From the NCBI RefSeq assembly GCF_009741275.1, contig NZ_WOWS01000005.1, positions 62,001-126,000 on the forward strand: a stretch of 64,000 nucleotides of DNA, in the 5' to 3' direction. The stretch is from Winogradskyella endarachnes (GTDB lineage Bacteria > Bacteroidota > Bacteroidia > Flavobacteriales > Flavobacteriaceae). This document shows positions 1 through 8,682 of this stretch, piece after piece; within the stretch, counting starts at the first letter, position 1, and every line of letters starts with the position of its first letter. A model generated the notes under the pieces. That model saw nothing but the letters and a program-made list of their open reading frames with translations. It was not told the DNA's origin and ran no database searches. The position numbers were made by a program, and so were the translations under genes.

Positions 1-270
1 ATTACATCTAGTAATTTTATGTCTACATATGAAGCTAATAATAGAGTTAAAGATTTCATCTCTGGTGAAGATTTTAACAACTACACCATTACTATTCACA
101 ATGATTACTCTGTAGAACTTGGCATTTTAAACTTTTCTAAAGATATAAATGCCGATTTAATAGGCATAAGTACACATGGCAGACAAGGTATTGCTCATTT
201 TTTTAATGGCAGTATTAGTGAAGACCTAGTAAACCATGCTAAACGACCAGTAATTACATTTAAAATTTAA
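1..270 (+). CDS. Universal stress protein, C-terminal part (gene starts before the window)
   Basis: The reading frame is open from base 1, so the gene begins upstream and only about 89 C-terminal residues are present. The segment reads like the end of a UspA domain: a beta strand, a stretch ending in ADLIGISTHG, then RQGIAHFFNGSISEDLVNHAKRP, which corresponds to the family's G-x2-G-x9-G(S/T) phosphate-binding loop followed by the final strand. Usp proteins are cytoplasmic nucleotide-binding proteins of the general stress response. The internal ATG at base 19 is unlikely to be the start, because it would remove the first half of the fold. A stem-loop with a T tract follows. Confident in the family; the specific role is unknown. 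Confidence 0.85.
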   Translation: MTSSNFMSTYEANNRVKDFISGEDFNNYTITIHNDYSVELGILNFSKDINADLIGISTHGRQGIAHFFNGSISEDLVNHAKRPVITFKI

Positions 271-337
271 GTCAACAACTATTAAGCAGCTAAAACAATA
301 CCGCGTTTTAGAGATCTGTAAAAATCATTTAAATGAT

Positions 338-370
338 AAATCCCAATCCATTTAATTGGGATTTTTATTT
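338..370 (+). terminator. Rho-independent terminator after the Usp gene
   Basis: A 10-bp perfect stem (AAATCCCAAT with ATTGGGATTT) closes a 7-base loop and runs into a T-rich tail. It lies about 70 bases after the Usp stop codon. Confidence 0.75.
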
Positions 371-443
371 AGTGTTAATGTTAAAAACAGCTTCTAAAGC
401 AGCATTAACAAAATTAAAATTCAATTCTTATATACACTAAAAA

Positions 444-477
444 TAAAAAATCCTAACCATGTAAATGATTAGGATTT
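444..477 (-). terminator. Terminator of the tRNA-Gln transcript
   Basis: A 9-bp inverted repeat (AAATCCTAA with TTAGGATTT) has A-rich flanks that read as a T tract on the minus strand. It sits just beyond the 3' end of the reverse-strand tRNA gene. Confidence 0.6.
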
Positions 478-486
478 CAATTTTAG

Positions 487-560
487 TTGGCCCACTAGGT
501 TTCGAACCTAGACTCTTCGGTACCAAAAACCGATGTGTTAGCCAGTTACACCATAGGCCA
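487..560 (-). tRNA. tRNA-Gln (anticodon UUG)
   Basis: Read on the minus strand, the gene folds into a full cloverleaf. The acceptor stem TGGCCTA pairs with TGGGCCA with one G-U pair and discriminator A. The anticodon stem TCGGT pairs with ACCGA around the loop TTTTGGT, which gives anticodon TTG (Gln, codon CAA). The T arm carries GGTTCGAAACC. CCA is not encoded. It stands alone, with its own terminator at 444-477. Confidence 0.95.
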
Positions 561-710
561 ATCTTTCAATTGAGGCTGCAAATTTAATACAAAGTTTGAT
601 TTAGACAAAAAAAATCAAAAAAAAAATTTAAAATACTTAACGTTAACTTAAAAACGTAGGCATTTATGTAATAATTAGTAAATTCGCCTGCATTAATAAG
701 TAAGGTTTTC

Positions 711-3700
711 ATGACAGATTTTAACTTTAAAAAGTGGAACAACATTTTAGGATGGTTTGTTTTTGCAGTAGCAGTAGTTGTTTACGGACTAACTATTGAA
801 CCAACAGTAAGTTTTTGGGATGCCGGAGAGTATATTTTAACTTCATCAAAACTGCAAGTTGGACATCCACCAGGAGCACCATTGTTTCAAATGTTTGGTG
901 CATTTTTCTCCATTTTTGCATTAGAACCTTCGCAAATTGGAATGATTTTAAACATGATGAGCGGTGTTGCAAGTGCATTTACTATTCTTTTTATGTTTTG
1001 GACCATCAGTCTGTTATTAGTGAAGTTGGTAAAATATAACAAAGAGGATAACCCAAGTAAAGCCTATGCTATTTTAGGTAGTGCTTTGGTTGGTAGTTTA
1101 GCTTTTACATTTACGGATTCATTTTGGTTTAACGCTGTTGAAACCGAGGTTTACGCTATGGCTACTTTAATAATGGCTGTGTTATTCTACTTAGGTTTAC
1201 GTTGGGAACAAGAAATGAATGAACCAAGAGGTAATAGATGGTTAATACTTATTGCTTTTGTAATTGGGCTATCTTTTGGCGTGCACTTTATGGGCTTACT
1301 TACAATACCTGCCATTGGCCTCCTTTATTACTTTAAAAACTATAAAACCATAACTATAAAGAATTTTATAATTGCCAATATTGTATCTGCTGCCATTTTA
1401 TTATTCATTTTTAAATTATTATTGCCTTCAACTCTTAAGCTATTTGGATACTTAGAAGTGTTTTTTGTAAACTCTATAGGCTTACCATTTAATTCTGGCA
1501 CCATTATTACAGGTGTAATGGTTATAGGTTTATTTTATTTTGGTTTAAATTACACACGTAAAAAAGACTACAAACACGTTAACACCTTAGTGTTATGCTT
1601 AATGTTTATATTTATTGGTTTCTCTTCTTGGATGATGTTACCTATTAGAGCAAACGCGCAAGTTGTGATTAATGAAAACAATCCTTCTGATGCTAGAGAA
1701 CTATTAGCGTACTATAATTTAGAGCAGTACCCAGAAACCCACTTATTCTATGGCCCACAATTTACAGAAGCTTATTCTGGAGCCGATGAAGACAATCCTT
1801 TTGTAGATGACAAAAAGAACTTTGAAAAAGACGAAGAAAAAGGAGAGTACGTTATTATTAACGATTGGGAAAAAAGTAAGCAAAATTACAACCATGCACA
1901 TGCTTCTATTTTACCAAGAATGTGGAGTGCAGAACATGCTGAAAATTACATGATGTTTACGGGTTTAATTGAATTTAAAGCAGATCCTTCTTTACAAACC
2001 AGAGCATATAATGAAGCTATGAATGCTGGTTTAACAGAAGAACAAGCTGGCCAATACGCATTACAGGAGAAACAGCAAATTGACATGCTTGTAAATGATT
2101 TTAAAATGCGTGTTGCTAATCACGAAGTAGATTATGAAGATTACAGTCAGTTTTTAAGTCGCTACGGTCAACAGTATTTAGAAATAGAGAAACCTTCGTT
2201 TTTAGACAATACCATGTACATGTTTCAATATCAATTTGGCTATATGTATTGGCGCTATTTTATGTGGAATTTTACAGGAAGACAAGATGATATACAAGGA
2301 AAATACACGCACGAACACGGTAATTGGATTTCTGGAATTAAACCTATTGATGAAATTCATTTGGGCATATCACAAGATAATTTACCAACAGATGTATTAG
2401 AAAACAAAGCCAGAAACACTTATTATTTCTTACCATTAATTCTAGGACTAGCAGGTTTGTTTTTCTTGATGTATTTAGATTTAAAACGTTTTTGGGTTTT
2501 ATTAGTATTCTTTTTATTAACTGGTTTAGCTATTCAATTTTATACTAACGTAAGACCTTTTGAACCTCGTGAACGTGATTATTCAGTAGTTGGTTCATTT
2601 TACGTATTTGCTATTTGGATTGGTTTTGGCGTTTATGCTATATATGATTTATTGCAATCTCATTTTAAATCTAAATTTCTTGCACCAATTATCACCATAA
2701 TATGTATTGCATTAGTGCCAGGAATTTTAGCCGCCAATAACTGGGATGATCATGACCGTTCTGGCAAGTACACTACAAACGCCATGGCGAGAAAATATTT
2801 AGAATCTTGTGCACCTAATGCTATTCTTTTTACCATTGGAGATAATGATACGTTTCCTTTATGGTATTTACAAGAAATTGAAGGTGTACGTAGAGATGTA
2901 CGTGTGGTTAATACCAGCTTGTTTCAAACAGATTGGTACATAGACCAAATGAAACGTAAAGCGTACGATAGTGATCCTATTCCGTCACAGCTTACACACA
3001 AACAATATAGAGGAGGCACAAGAGATGTTGTTGCGTACAAGGAAATAAATGAGAGTATTGCTAGAGATACCTTAGACATAAAACAATTTATGGACTTTAT
3101 ATCTAGTGAAAAACCAAATACTAAAGTAAAATTTGTTGTTGATAAACAAGGTGACGACCCAAATCGTTACCCAAAACATTTATTAAATTCTAATTATTAT
3201 CCTACACGCAATATTAGCATCCCTGTTAACAAGGAAATGGTATTGAAAAATGGAATTGTAAAACCTAAAGATGCTGATATAATAGAAGATTATTTATTTA
3301 CAAGAATCAGTGGTGGTTATCTATACAAAAATCGCCTTTTAATGTTAGATATTCTAGCAAATAATAATTGGGAACGACCAATTTACTTTACTGGTGGAGC
3401 CTTTGGAGCAGAAGATTATGTGTGGTTAAAAGATTATTTACAATTAGATGGTATGTGCTACAAGTTAGTACCAATAAAAACTGCTGTAGATAAGGCAAAC
3501 CCATACGATATGGGAAGAGTAGATCCAGACCTAATGTATGAAATGGTTAAAAACTGGAATTGGGGAGGAAGTGGTGAAGATATGTACTACGATATTGAAA
3601 CTAGGCGAAATGGTATTACCTATAGAGGAAATTTAGCACGATTAATTGAACAACTGATTAATGAAGACCAATTAGATAAAGCTGAAGAAATAGCAGATAT

Positions 3701-4127
3701 AGCTATGGAAAAAATGCCTGTAGATAAATTTGGTTTCTACTCGTTACTAGAACCTTATGTTAGTGCATACTACGAAGTAGGAAATAAAGAAAAAGGCCGT
3801 GCTTTATATAAAGATGTTGCTAAAAAATATCAAGAAAACTTAACGTACTACAGTAGTTTACCTCTAAAAGACCAAGACCAAGTGGTTGGTGAGGATATCT
3901 ATTTAGACATACAACGCTACCGATCTTTAGTAGATATTTTAGTAATCTATAATGATGAGGAGTTTGCCATGCAAGAAACTAAAACGTTTAATAGCTATAT
4001 CAGTCTTTTTGATGAGTTAATGAAACTTTATGGTAATGATGTAGATGACACACCTGAAATGCCTGAAGACATCGATATTCCAGAAACAGTAAAAGATACC
4101 ATTGATAAAATTGCGCCAGCAAATTAA
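711..4127 (+). CDS. DUF2723 family membrane glycosyltransferase (PMT/TMEM260-like)
   Basis: This 1138-residue protein matches the DUF2723 family, Bacteroidota membrane proteins of the GT-C fold related to protein O-mannosyltransferases and to human TMEM260. The first membrane segment (about 12-28) is followed by a loop with WDAGEY, in which D37 and E40 resemble the acidic pair of GT-C enzymes. At least ten further hydrophobic segments are spread over residues 70-330 and 560-680. A soluble region of about 200 residues (about 350-555) interrupts the membrane part. The C-terminal 450 residues are soluble and end in TPR-like helices (about 980-1050). It probably transfers a sugar from a lipid carrier to proteins or lipids at the outer face of the inner membrane; donor and acceptor are unknown. 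A polysaccharide deacetylase gene starts 6 bases later, so the two are probably co-transcribed. Confidence 0.85.
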   Translation: MTDFNFKKWNNILGWFVFAVAVVVYGLTIEPTVSFWDAGEYILTSSKLQVGHPPGAPLFQMFGAFFSIFALEPSQIGMILNMMSGVASAFTILFMFWTISLLLVKLVKYNKEDNPSKAYAILGSALVGSLAFTFTDSFWFNAVETEVYAMATLIMAVLFYLGLRWEQEMNEPRGNRWLILIAFVIGLSFGVHFMGLLTIPAIGLLYYFKNYKTITIKNFIIANIVSAAILLFIFKLLLPSTLKLFGYLEVFFVNSIGLPFNSGTIITGVMVIGLFYFGLNYTRKKDYKHVNTLVLCLMFIFIGFSSWMMLPIRANAQVVINENNPSDARELLAYYNLEQYPETHLFYGPQFTEAYSGADEDNPFVDDKKNFEKDEEKGEYVIINDWEKSKQNYNHAHASILPRMWSAEHAENYMMFTGLIEFKADPSLQTRAYNEAMNAGLTEEQAGQYALQEKQQIDMLVNDFKMRVANHEVDYEDYSQFLSRYGQQYLEIEKPSFLDNTMYMFQYQFGYMYWRYFMWNFTGRQDDIQGKYTHEHGNWISGIKPIDEIHLGISQDNLPTDVLENKARNTYYFLPLILGLAGLFFLMYLDLKRFWVLLVFFLLTGLAIQFYTNVRPFEPRERDYSVVGSFYVFAIWIGFGVYAIYDLLQSHFKSKFLAPIITIICIALVPGILAANNWDDHDRSGKYTTNAMARKYLESCAPNAILFTIGDNDTFPLWYLQEIEGVRRDVRVVNTSLFQTDWYIDQMKRKAYDSDPIPSQLTHKQYRGGTRDVVAYKEINESIARDTLDIKQFMDFISSEKPNTKVKFVVDKQGDDPNRYPKHLLNSNYYPTRNISIPVNKEMVLKNGIVKPKDADIIEDYLFTRISGGYLYKNRLLMLDILANNNWERPIYFTGGAFGAEDYVWLKDYLQLDGMCYKLVPIKTAVDKANPYDMGRVDPDLMYEMVKNWNWGGSGEDMYYDIETRRNGITYRGNLARLIEQLINEDQLDKAEEIADIAMEKMPVDKFGFYSLLEPYVSAYYEVGNKEKGRALYKDVAKKYQENLTYYSSLPLKDQDQVVGEDIYLDIQRYRSLVDILVIYNDEEFAMQETKTFNSYISLFDELMKLYGNDVDDTPEMPEDIDIPETVKDTIDKIAPAN

Positions 4128-4133
4128 TAGTTT

Positions 4134-4787
4134 ATGAATCTTATTCCAGCTAAAACCCCAGGCTTTGTGAAAACAATGTTCCCTAATTTTATCTGGAATA
4201 TAGATACTAACAACAAAGAGATTTTTTTAACATTTGATGATGGCCCAACACCAGAAATTACTAACTGGGTTTTAAATACATTAAAACAATACAATGCAAA
4301 AGCTACGTTTTTTTGTATTGGAAATAACATTGAAAAGCATCCGGAAATTTTCAATAACATCATTACAGACGGTCATTCTATTGGTAACCACACTTACAAT
4401 CATTTAAAAGGCTGGAAACATAAAAACAAAGCTTATTTAAAAGATATTATTAAAACTAAAACACTTATAGACGCTTTAACAAAAGACAAACAACAACATG
4501 GTTTACATATATTTCGTCCACCTTATGGAAAACTTAAACCTAAGCAAAGTAAACTAACACAAGCTTTAGGCTATAAAATAATAATGTGGGACGTTTTGTC
4601 TTTTGATTGGGATAGCTCTGTAACCGAAGAACTATGCTTAGAAAATGTTATTTCTTCAACAAAAGAAGGCAGCATTATTGTGTTTCATGATAGTATAAAA
4701 GCATCACGAAACCTAAAATATACACTACCAAAGGTTTTAGAATATTATACTGAAAAAGGATTTTGTTTTAAGAATATTACCAACTAG
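4134..4787 (+). CDS. Polysaccharide deacetylase family protein (NodB domain)
   Basis: At 217 residues this is essentially one NodB homology domain (carbohydrate esterase 4). The diagnostic motifs appear in order: TFDDGP at 33-38 (D35 base, D36 metal), GNHTYNH at 84-90 (metal ligands H86 and H90), RPPYGK at 128-133, the WDVLSFDWD segment near 152-160, and FHDS with H185. All expected catalytic residues are present, so it should be an active metal-dependent N- or O-deacetylase of a carbohydrate. No clear signal peptide is visible. It follows the DUF2723 gene by 6 bases, suggesting a joint role in envelope glycan modification (inference). The substrate (peptidoglycan, chitin-like or other) cannot be told. 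Confidence 0.9.
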   Translation: MNLIPAKTPGFVKTMFPNFIWNIDTNNKEIFLTFDDGPTPEITNWVLNTLKQYNAKATFFCIGNNIEKHPEIFNNIITDGHSIGNHTYNHLKGWKHKNKAYLKDIIKTKTLIDALTKDKQQHGLHIFRPPYGKLKPKQSKLTQALGYKIIMWDVLSFDWDSSVTEELCLENVISSTKEGSIIVFHDSIKASRNLKYTLPKVLEYYTEKGFCFKNITN

Positions 4788-4798
4788 GTGCAATTACA

Positions 4799-5095
4799 TT
4801 ATACGTATTCTTGCACTATTTCAATTAACGTATTAGCATCTTTTTCTCCGCTATGACGCCATTTCATTTCACCATTTTTGTAGATTATTAAGGTAGGCAA
4901 ACCTTTTATACGCAATGCTTCTGCGAGTTCTCTATTTTTATCAACATCAATTTTAATCACCTTAACTTTGTCTCCTAAACCAGCTGCAACATCTCTTAAG
5001 ATATCGTGCATCGCAATAGAAGCATCGTTTAGTTCCGTATAAAAATCTAAAAGCACCGGAATTTCAACATCTATTAATTCACCAAATTTTGACAT
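4799..5095 (-). CDS. Thioredoxin-fold protein without the CXXC active site
   Basis: This 98-residue protein has the length and order of a classical thioredoxin: the LLDFYT strand, the VIKIDVDKN strand and helix, the cis-proline segment GLPTLIIYKNG, and a final helix. The active-site WCGPC is replaced by L22-N23-D24-A25-S26, so both redox cysteines and the tryptophan are missing. It cannot do dithiol-disulfide exchange. Such CXXC-less thioredoxin-like proteins occur in Flavobacteriaceae and may act as binding or chaperone-like proteins (inference). It is convergent with the deacetylase gene and separated from its neighbour by 165 bases that hold no other gene. Confidence 0.85.
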   Translation of the reverse strand: MSKFGELIDVEIPVLLDFYTELNDASIAMHDILRDVAAGLGDKVKVIKIDVDKNRELAEALRIKGLPTLIIYKNGEMKWRHSGEKDANTLIEIVQEYV

Positions 5096-5260
5096 ATATT
5101 TTTTAGTTTTGGTCTCAAATTGAAGTACTCTAATTTTTAATTTTAGTACATTTAGTCGTTACTGCATAAAGAGCACTTATAATATAAAAATAAGCATTTC
5201 TTAGCAATTATACCAATTTGAAGCTGTATTGTTCTATTCTAAAATTAAACTAAAAGTACT

Positions 5261-6490
5261 TTAAACTGATTTAGACCCTTTTTTAAGCTCTATTACCGTA
5301 ACCTCTGGCCAAATACCAACACGACCAGGATAACCCAAGTAGCCAAACCCTCTGTTGACATTAATATACTGACCAAGTTCTGTATAAATACCTGCCCAAT
5401 GTTTATAGCGCCATTTAGACGGACTCCATTTTATCCAACCTGGTATTTCTATACCAAATTGCATACCATGTGTATGTCCACTTAAAGTTAAATGGTAATG
5501 ATATGGGTCATTTATCACTTTTTCTTCCCAATGACTTGGATCATGAGACATTAAAATTTTAAAATCATCTGCATTAATATTTTCGGAAGCTTTCGTTAAA
5601 TCTCCAACCTTTATAAATCCACCTTTTCCCCAATTTTCAACACCAATTAAAGCTATGCGTTGCTTATCTTTTTCAAGAAATCGACTTTCATTAAGTAGTA
5701 AATCGAAACCCATATCTTTCTGTATTTGCTTTAAATCTTCAAGATTTTGATGTTTTTCTTCAGGGGAATTCCAATCTACATAATCACCATAATCATGATT
5801 ACCTAAGACTGAAAATTTTCCGTCTTTTGCCTTCAACCTTCCAAAAGTGTCTTTCCATGGTAACATTTCTGAAGCTTTGTTATTTACCATATCTCCTGTA
5901 AATAAAAGTACATCAGATTGTTGTTTATTTATTAAATCTATAGCATATTCTATCTTTTCCTTATTATCAAAACTACCAGAATGGATATCACTAATTTGTG
6001 TAATTCTATACCCATCAAAAGCCTCTGGTAAGTCTTCAAAATGTAACGTATAATTGAGTACTCTAAAATTATATTTACCTCGATACATGCCATATAACAA
6101 AGAAGAAAAAGGGATTGCAGCAAGGCCTAAAGCTATTTGACTCACAAATTTTCTTCGAGATGGTATATAAAACCCATCACTTTTTGTGGTTACTTTTTCG
6201 TATAAGCCAATTAAACCTCTAATAATATCTTCACCAAACAAAAAAGGTATTAACACTAAGTTAAATGCCATAAATGACAGCAATAAACCAAAGGCGTAAC
6301 TTTTATGAACAGTTAACACACGTCCTTCATTCCCTAAAGCAAATTGTATAATAAAATTACCAACAACAATTAATGCAATTGCAATAAATAAATAGTAAAT
6401 CCATGTTTGTTTAGTTACGGTTCTTATAGCTTGAAAACCATAAAGAGTGAGTATTATAAAACTTATTACAAATAGTATCCAACGAATCAT
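5261..6490 (-). CDS. Membrane-anchored metallophosphoesterase (YaeI-like)
   Basis: The protein has 409 residues. The N-terminal part holds four hydrophobic segments (about 2-20, 30-50, 65-90 and 115-135). The C-terminal 270 residues are a calcineurin-like phosphoesterase domain with the full metal signature: DIHSGS, GDMVN, GNHDYG, a later MSHDP and SGHTHGMQFG. This layout is that of the YaeI/YkuE group, some members of which act on lipid-linked phosphates such as UDP-diacylglucosamine or phosphatidylinositol derivatives. The substrate here is unknown. The gene stands alone on the minus strand, with its 3' end 165 bases from the thioredoxin-like gene. Confidence 0.88.
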   Translation of the reverse strand: MIRWILFVISFIILTLYGFQAIRTVTKQTWIYYLFIAIALIVVGNFIIQFALGNEGRVLTVHKSYAFGLLLSFMAFNLVLIPFLFGEDIIRGLIGLYEKVTTKSDGFYIPSRRKFVSQIALGLAAIPFSSLLYGMYRGKYNFRVLNYTLHFEDLPEAFDGYRITQISDIHSGSFDNKEKIEYAIDLINKQQSDVLLFTGDMVNNKASEMLPWKDTFGRLKAKDGKFSVLGNHDYGDYVDWNSPEEKHQNLEDLKQIQKDMGFDLLLNESRFLEKDKQRIALIGVENWGKGGFIKVGDLTKASENINADDFKILMSHDPSHWEEKVINDPYHYHLTLSGHTHGMQFGIEIPGWIKWSPSKWRYKHWAGIYTELGQYINVNRGFGYLGYPGRVGIWPEVTVIELKKGSKSV

Positions 6491-6586
6491 CTAAATAATT
6501 TAAGATGACAAATTTAGTGATATGTAAAACTAGTTTTCTTATGAAATTGTTAAAGGTTACAACCAATAAATATTTCTACCAAACTT

Positions 6587-7999
6587 CTAAAACCACTTAA
6601 CAGTTAACCTAGCCAATTTCTCTTTAAAACTAGAATATGGCGGAAACAGCAATTCGGTAACACCAAACGTGTGCTGTTTCATTACAGCGCGAGCATTACT
6701 AAAAGCTTTAAAACCATCAAAACCATGGCTTTTACCTATTCCGCTATTATTTACACCACCAAAAGGCAAGTTGTGGTTAGCATAATGCAACACACTGTTA
6801 TTAATACAAGTACCTCCTGCTCTAGTATTATTTATAATTTTAGTAGTATTCCGTTTGCTTTTACTATAAATATAAAGCGCTAATGGTCTTGGTTTAGAAT
6901 TTACATAAGTAATAGCCATATCTAAACTATTATAGGTTACTATGGGCAAAATAGGCCCAAATATTTCTTCCTCTAATAATTGCGCTTCAGGTTTTAAATT
7001 TGAAATTAAAGTAGGTTCCATATATTTTGAAGCGCTATCCGTTTGTCCACCTACGTCAAATGTAGCATCTAAAGTTTTTGCGTTTGCTATATAAGACTCT
7101 AAACGTTCAAAATGTTTATCGGTTACAATTCTTCCATAAGAAGCTGATGTTTTAGCATTATCATTATAATACGTATGAAGCCATTTTTTGCAAGATTCAA
7201 TAAATTCAGCTTTTATACTTTTATCAATTAAAACATAATCAGGCGAGACACAAATTTGTCCACAATTTAAAAATTTTGCCCACATAATTTTTTTCGCAGC
7301 TTTATCAATGTTAGCTGTTTTATCTATTATTGTTGGCGACTTTCCGCCCAACTCTAAGGTAACGGACGCTAAATTTTTAGCAGCAGCAGTCATTACAATT
7401 TTACCAACTTGTGTCGAACCGGTAAAAAAGATATGATTAAATGGTAATTTTAATAATGCGGTAGAGGCCTCAACCTCACCTTCAACCAATGCTACCTCAT
7501 CCTCATCAAATACATCTGCTACTATTTTAGCCATTAAGGCTGAAGAATTTGGTGTCATCTCAGAAGGCTTTATAATAGCCGTGTTACCTGCCGCAATTGC
7601 AGAAACCAATGGCCCAAAGGTTAAATTAAAGGGAAAATTCCATGGCGAAATAATTAAACATACACCTTTAGGTTGAAACAAAACATGAGAACTAGACCCT
7701 AACATAGACAGTGGAGTAGGTACTCTTTGTGTTTTCATCCATTGCTTCAAATGTTTTTTAGCATGTTTAATATCTCCAATTATAGCATAGATTTCAGTAA
7801 GTTCTGCTTCTACTACTGGTTTACCTAAATCTTTACTTAACGCTTCTACAATGGCGTTTCTATAGGTAATTTCAATGGCGGTTTTTAACTTATTTAGTGT
7901 CTTAATTCGTTGTTTGCAATTCGTCTTTCCAATTTTAAACTGATTTTGGTATTGTTTACTAAACAACTCATAATATGGATTACCAATAAATTCATTCAT
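6587..7999 (-). CDS. Aldehyde dehydrogenase family protein
   Basis: This 470-residue protein is a complete NAD(P)-dependent aldehyde dehydrogenase of the shorter fatty-aldehyde/coniferyl-aldehyde branch (about 450-480 residues). The nucleotide-binding part contains PWNFPFNLTFGPL and AGNTAIIKPSE, then FTGSTQVGK. The general-base glutamate lies in TLELGGKSP and the catalytic cysteine is C250 in CGQICV. The C-terminal LPFGGVNNSGIGKSHG segment is typical. It should oxidise a medium- or long-chain or aromatic aldehyde to the acid in the cytoplasm or at the membrane. The C-terminus ends in a basic, hydrophobic stretch. It is transcribed away from the small secreted protein at 8275, and the 275-base divergent region holds a perfect 13-bp inverted repeat. 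Confidence 0.92.
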   Translation of the reverse strand: MNEFIGNPYYELFSKQYQNQFKIGKTNCKQRIKTLNKLKTAIEITYRNAIVEALSKDLGKPVVEAELTEIYAIIGDIKHAKKHLKQWMKTQRVPTPLSMLGSSSHVLFQPKGVCLIISPWNFPFNLTFGPLVSAIAAGNTAIIKPSEMTPNSSALMAKIVADVFDEDEVALVEGEVEASTALLKLPFNHIFFTGSTQVGKIVMTAAAKNLASVTLELGGKSPTIIDKTANIDKAAKKIMWAKFLNCGQICVSPDYVLIDKSIKAEFIESCKKWLHTYYNDNAKTSASYGRIVTDKHFERLESYIANAKTLDATFDVGGQTDSASKYMEPTLISNLKPEAQLLEEEIFGPILPIVTYNSLDMAITYVNSKPRPLALYIYSKSKRNTTKIINNTRAGGTCINNSVLHYANHNLPFGGVNNSGIGKSHGFDGFKAFSNARAVMKQHTFGVTELLFPPYSSFKEKLARLTVKWF

Positions 8000-8154
8000 A
8001 ATGTGTAGTATTTATAGGTGCTAACAGCCCGTTTTGTGCATTTCATCGATCACAAATTTTAAGTTATGCATTTCAACTGATAAAATAAATCGTTAAACCG
8101 CAAAACGCCCTATTTTAAAGGGCTAACAAGCCATTTAAAGTTGTATAACGATTA

Positions 8155-8187
8155 TATCTGTAGATAATTACCACTTATCTACAGATA
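8155..8187. promoter_or_regulatory. Perfect 13-bp inverted repeat in a divergent intergenic region
   Basis: TATCTGTAGATAA and TTATCTACAGATA are exact reverse complements separated by 7 bases. No T tract follows on either strand, so this is not an ordinary terminator. It lies between the divergent aldehyde dehydrogenase gene (-) and small secreted protein gene (+), where an operator or an mRNA leader hairpin could act. The rest of 8000-8274 shows no gene. Confidence 0.45.
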
Positions 8188-8274
8188 CCGTCATTTCATC
8201 TAAAATTTCTAACCTGTGCTAGTATCTTCTGTTTCTTTGACCCGAAGTTAAAACAAATATAGCTTCAACAAATT

Positions 8275-8535
8275 ATGAAAAAAGGTTTAATCATCATATT
8301 ATTTTTAACAATGTCTCTTGTAGGTTTTGCACAACAAGATAACATTGCTAATAATGAAACAGAACTTGTTGAAACTAAGAAAACAGAAACAGTAAAAACT
8401 AAAACAATTAGTATTTCTACTGAAGTAAAAGCTAAGGTTTTAAAATTAAATCGTAAAAAGAGTAACGAAATCATTAGCATTAAAGCTTACAGAAAAAGTC
8501 TTCAAATAAAAGTTAAGACAGTAAAGCTTTGTTAA
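8275..8535 (+). CDS. Small secreted protein of unknown function
   Basis: This 86-residue protein starts with a clear signal peptide (MKKGLIIILFLTMSLVGFAQQ, cleavage likely after the alanine near residue 19). The mature part is short, Thr-, Glu- and Lys-rich and then strongly basic, with no domain I recognise and a single C-terminal cysteine as the last residue. It is probably exported to the periplasm or beyond. A strong terminator follows 37 bases after the stop codon, which supports a real monocistronic gene. Function unknown. Confidence 0.65.
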   Translation: MKKGLIIILFLTMSLVGFAQQDNIANNETELVETKKTETVKTKTISISTEVKAKVLKLNRKKSNEIISIKAYRKSLQIKVKTVKLC

Positions 8536-8572
8536 AACATTGAATTAAAACGCTATTAACCATATATTGTTT

Positions 8573-8604
8573 AAAAAGTCGAAACGAAAGTTTCGGCTTT
8601 TTAT
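8573..8604 (+). terminator. Rho-independent terminator
   Basis: AAAAAGTCGAAAC pairs with GTTTCGGCTTTTT around a GAAA tetraloop, with one G-U pair, and ends in T residues. It terminates the small secreted protein gene upstream of polA. Confidence 0.85.
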
Positions 8605-8682
8605 TTGTTCATTAATTCATAAATCATTCTTTCATTTCAAGGCTTAAGTTTTGTAGTTTTATAAACTTCAAAATTTATATTC

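Noticed and set aside
487-560. tRNA-Gln as an integration site of a mobile element
   Set aside because: No integrase, no repeat of the tRNA 3' end and no foreign gene block was found on either side. The same holds for tRNA-Ser at 41957-42044.
8010-8150. Repeated GGCTAAC/CTAACA half-sites and a CGTTTTG...CAAAACG inverted repeat that resemble an integron attC site
   Set aside because: The boxes do not fit the RYYYAAC...GTTRRRY consensus in the right places, there is no integrase, and no cassette-like gene follows.
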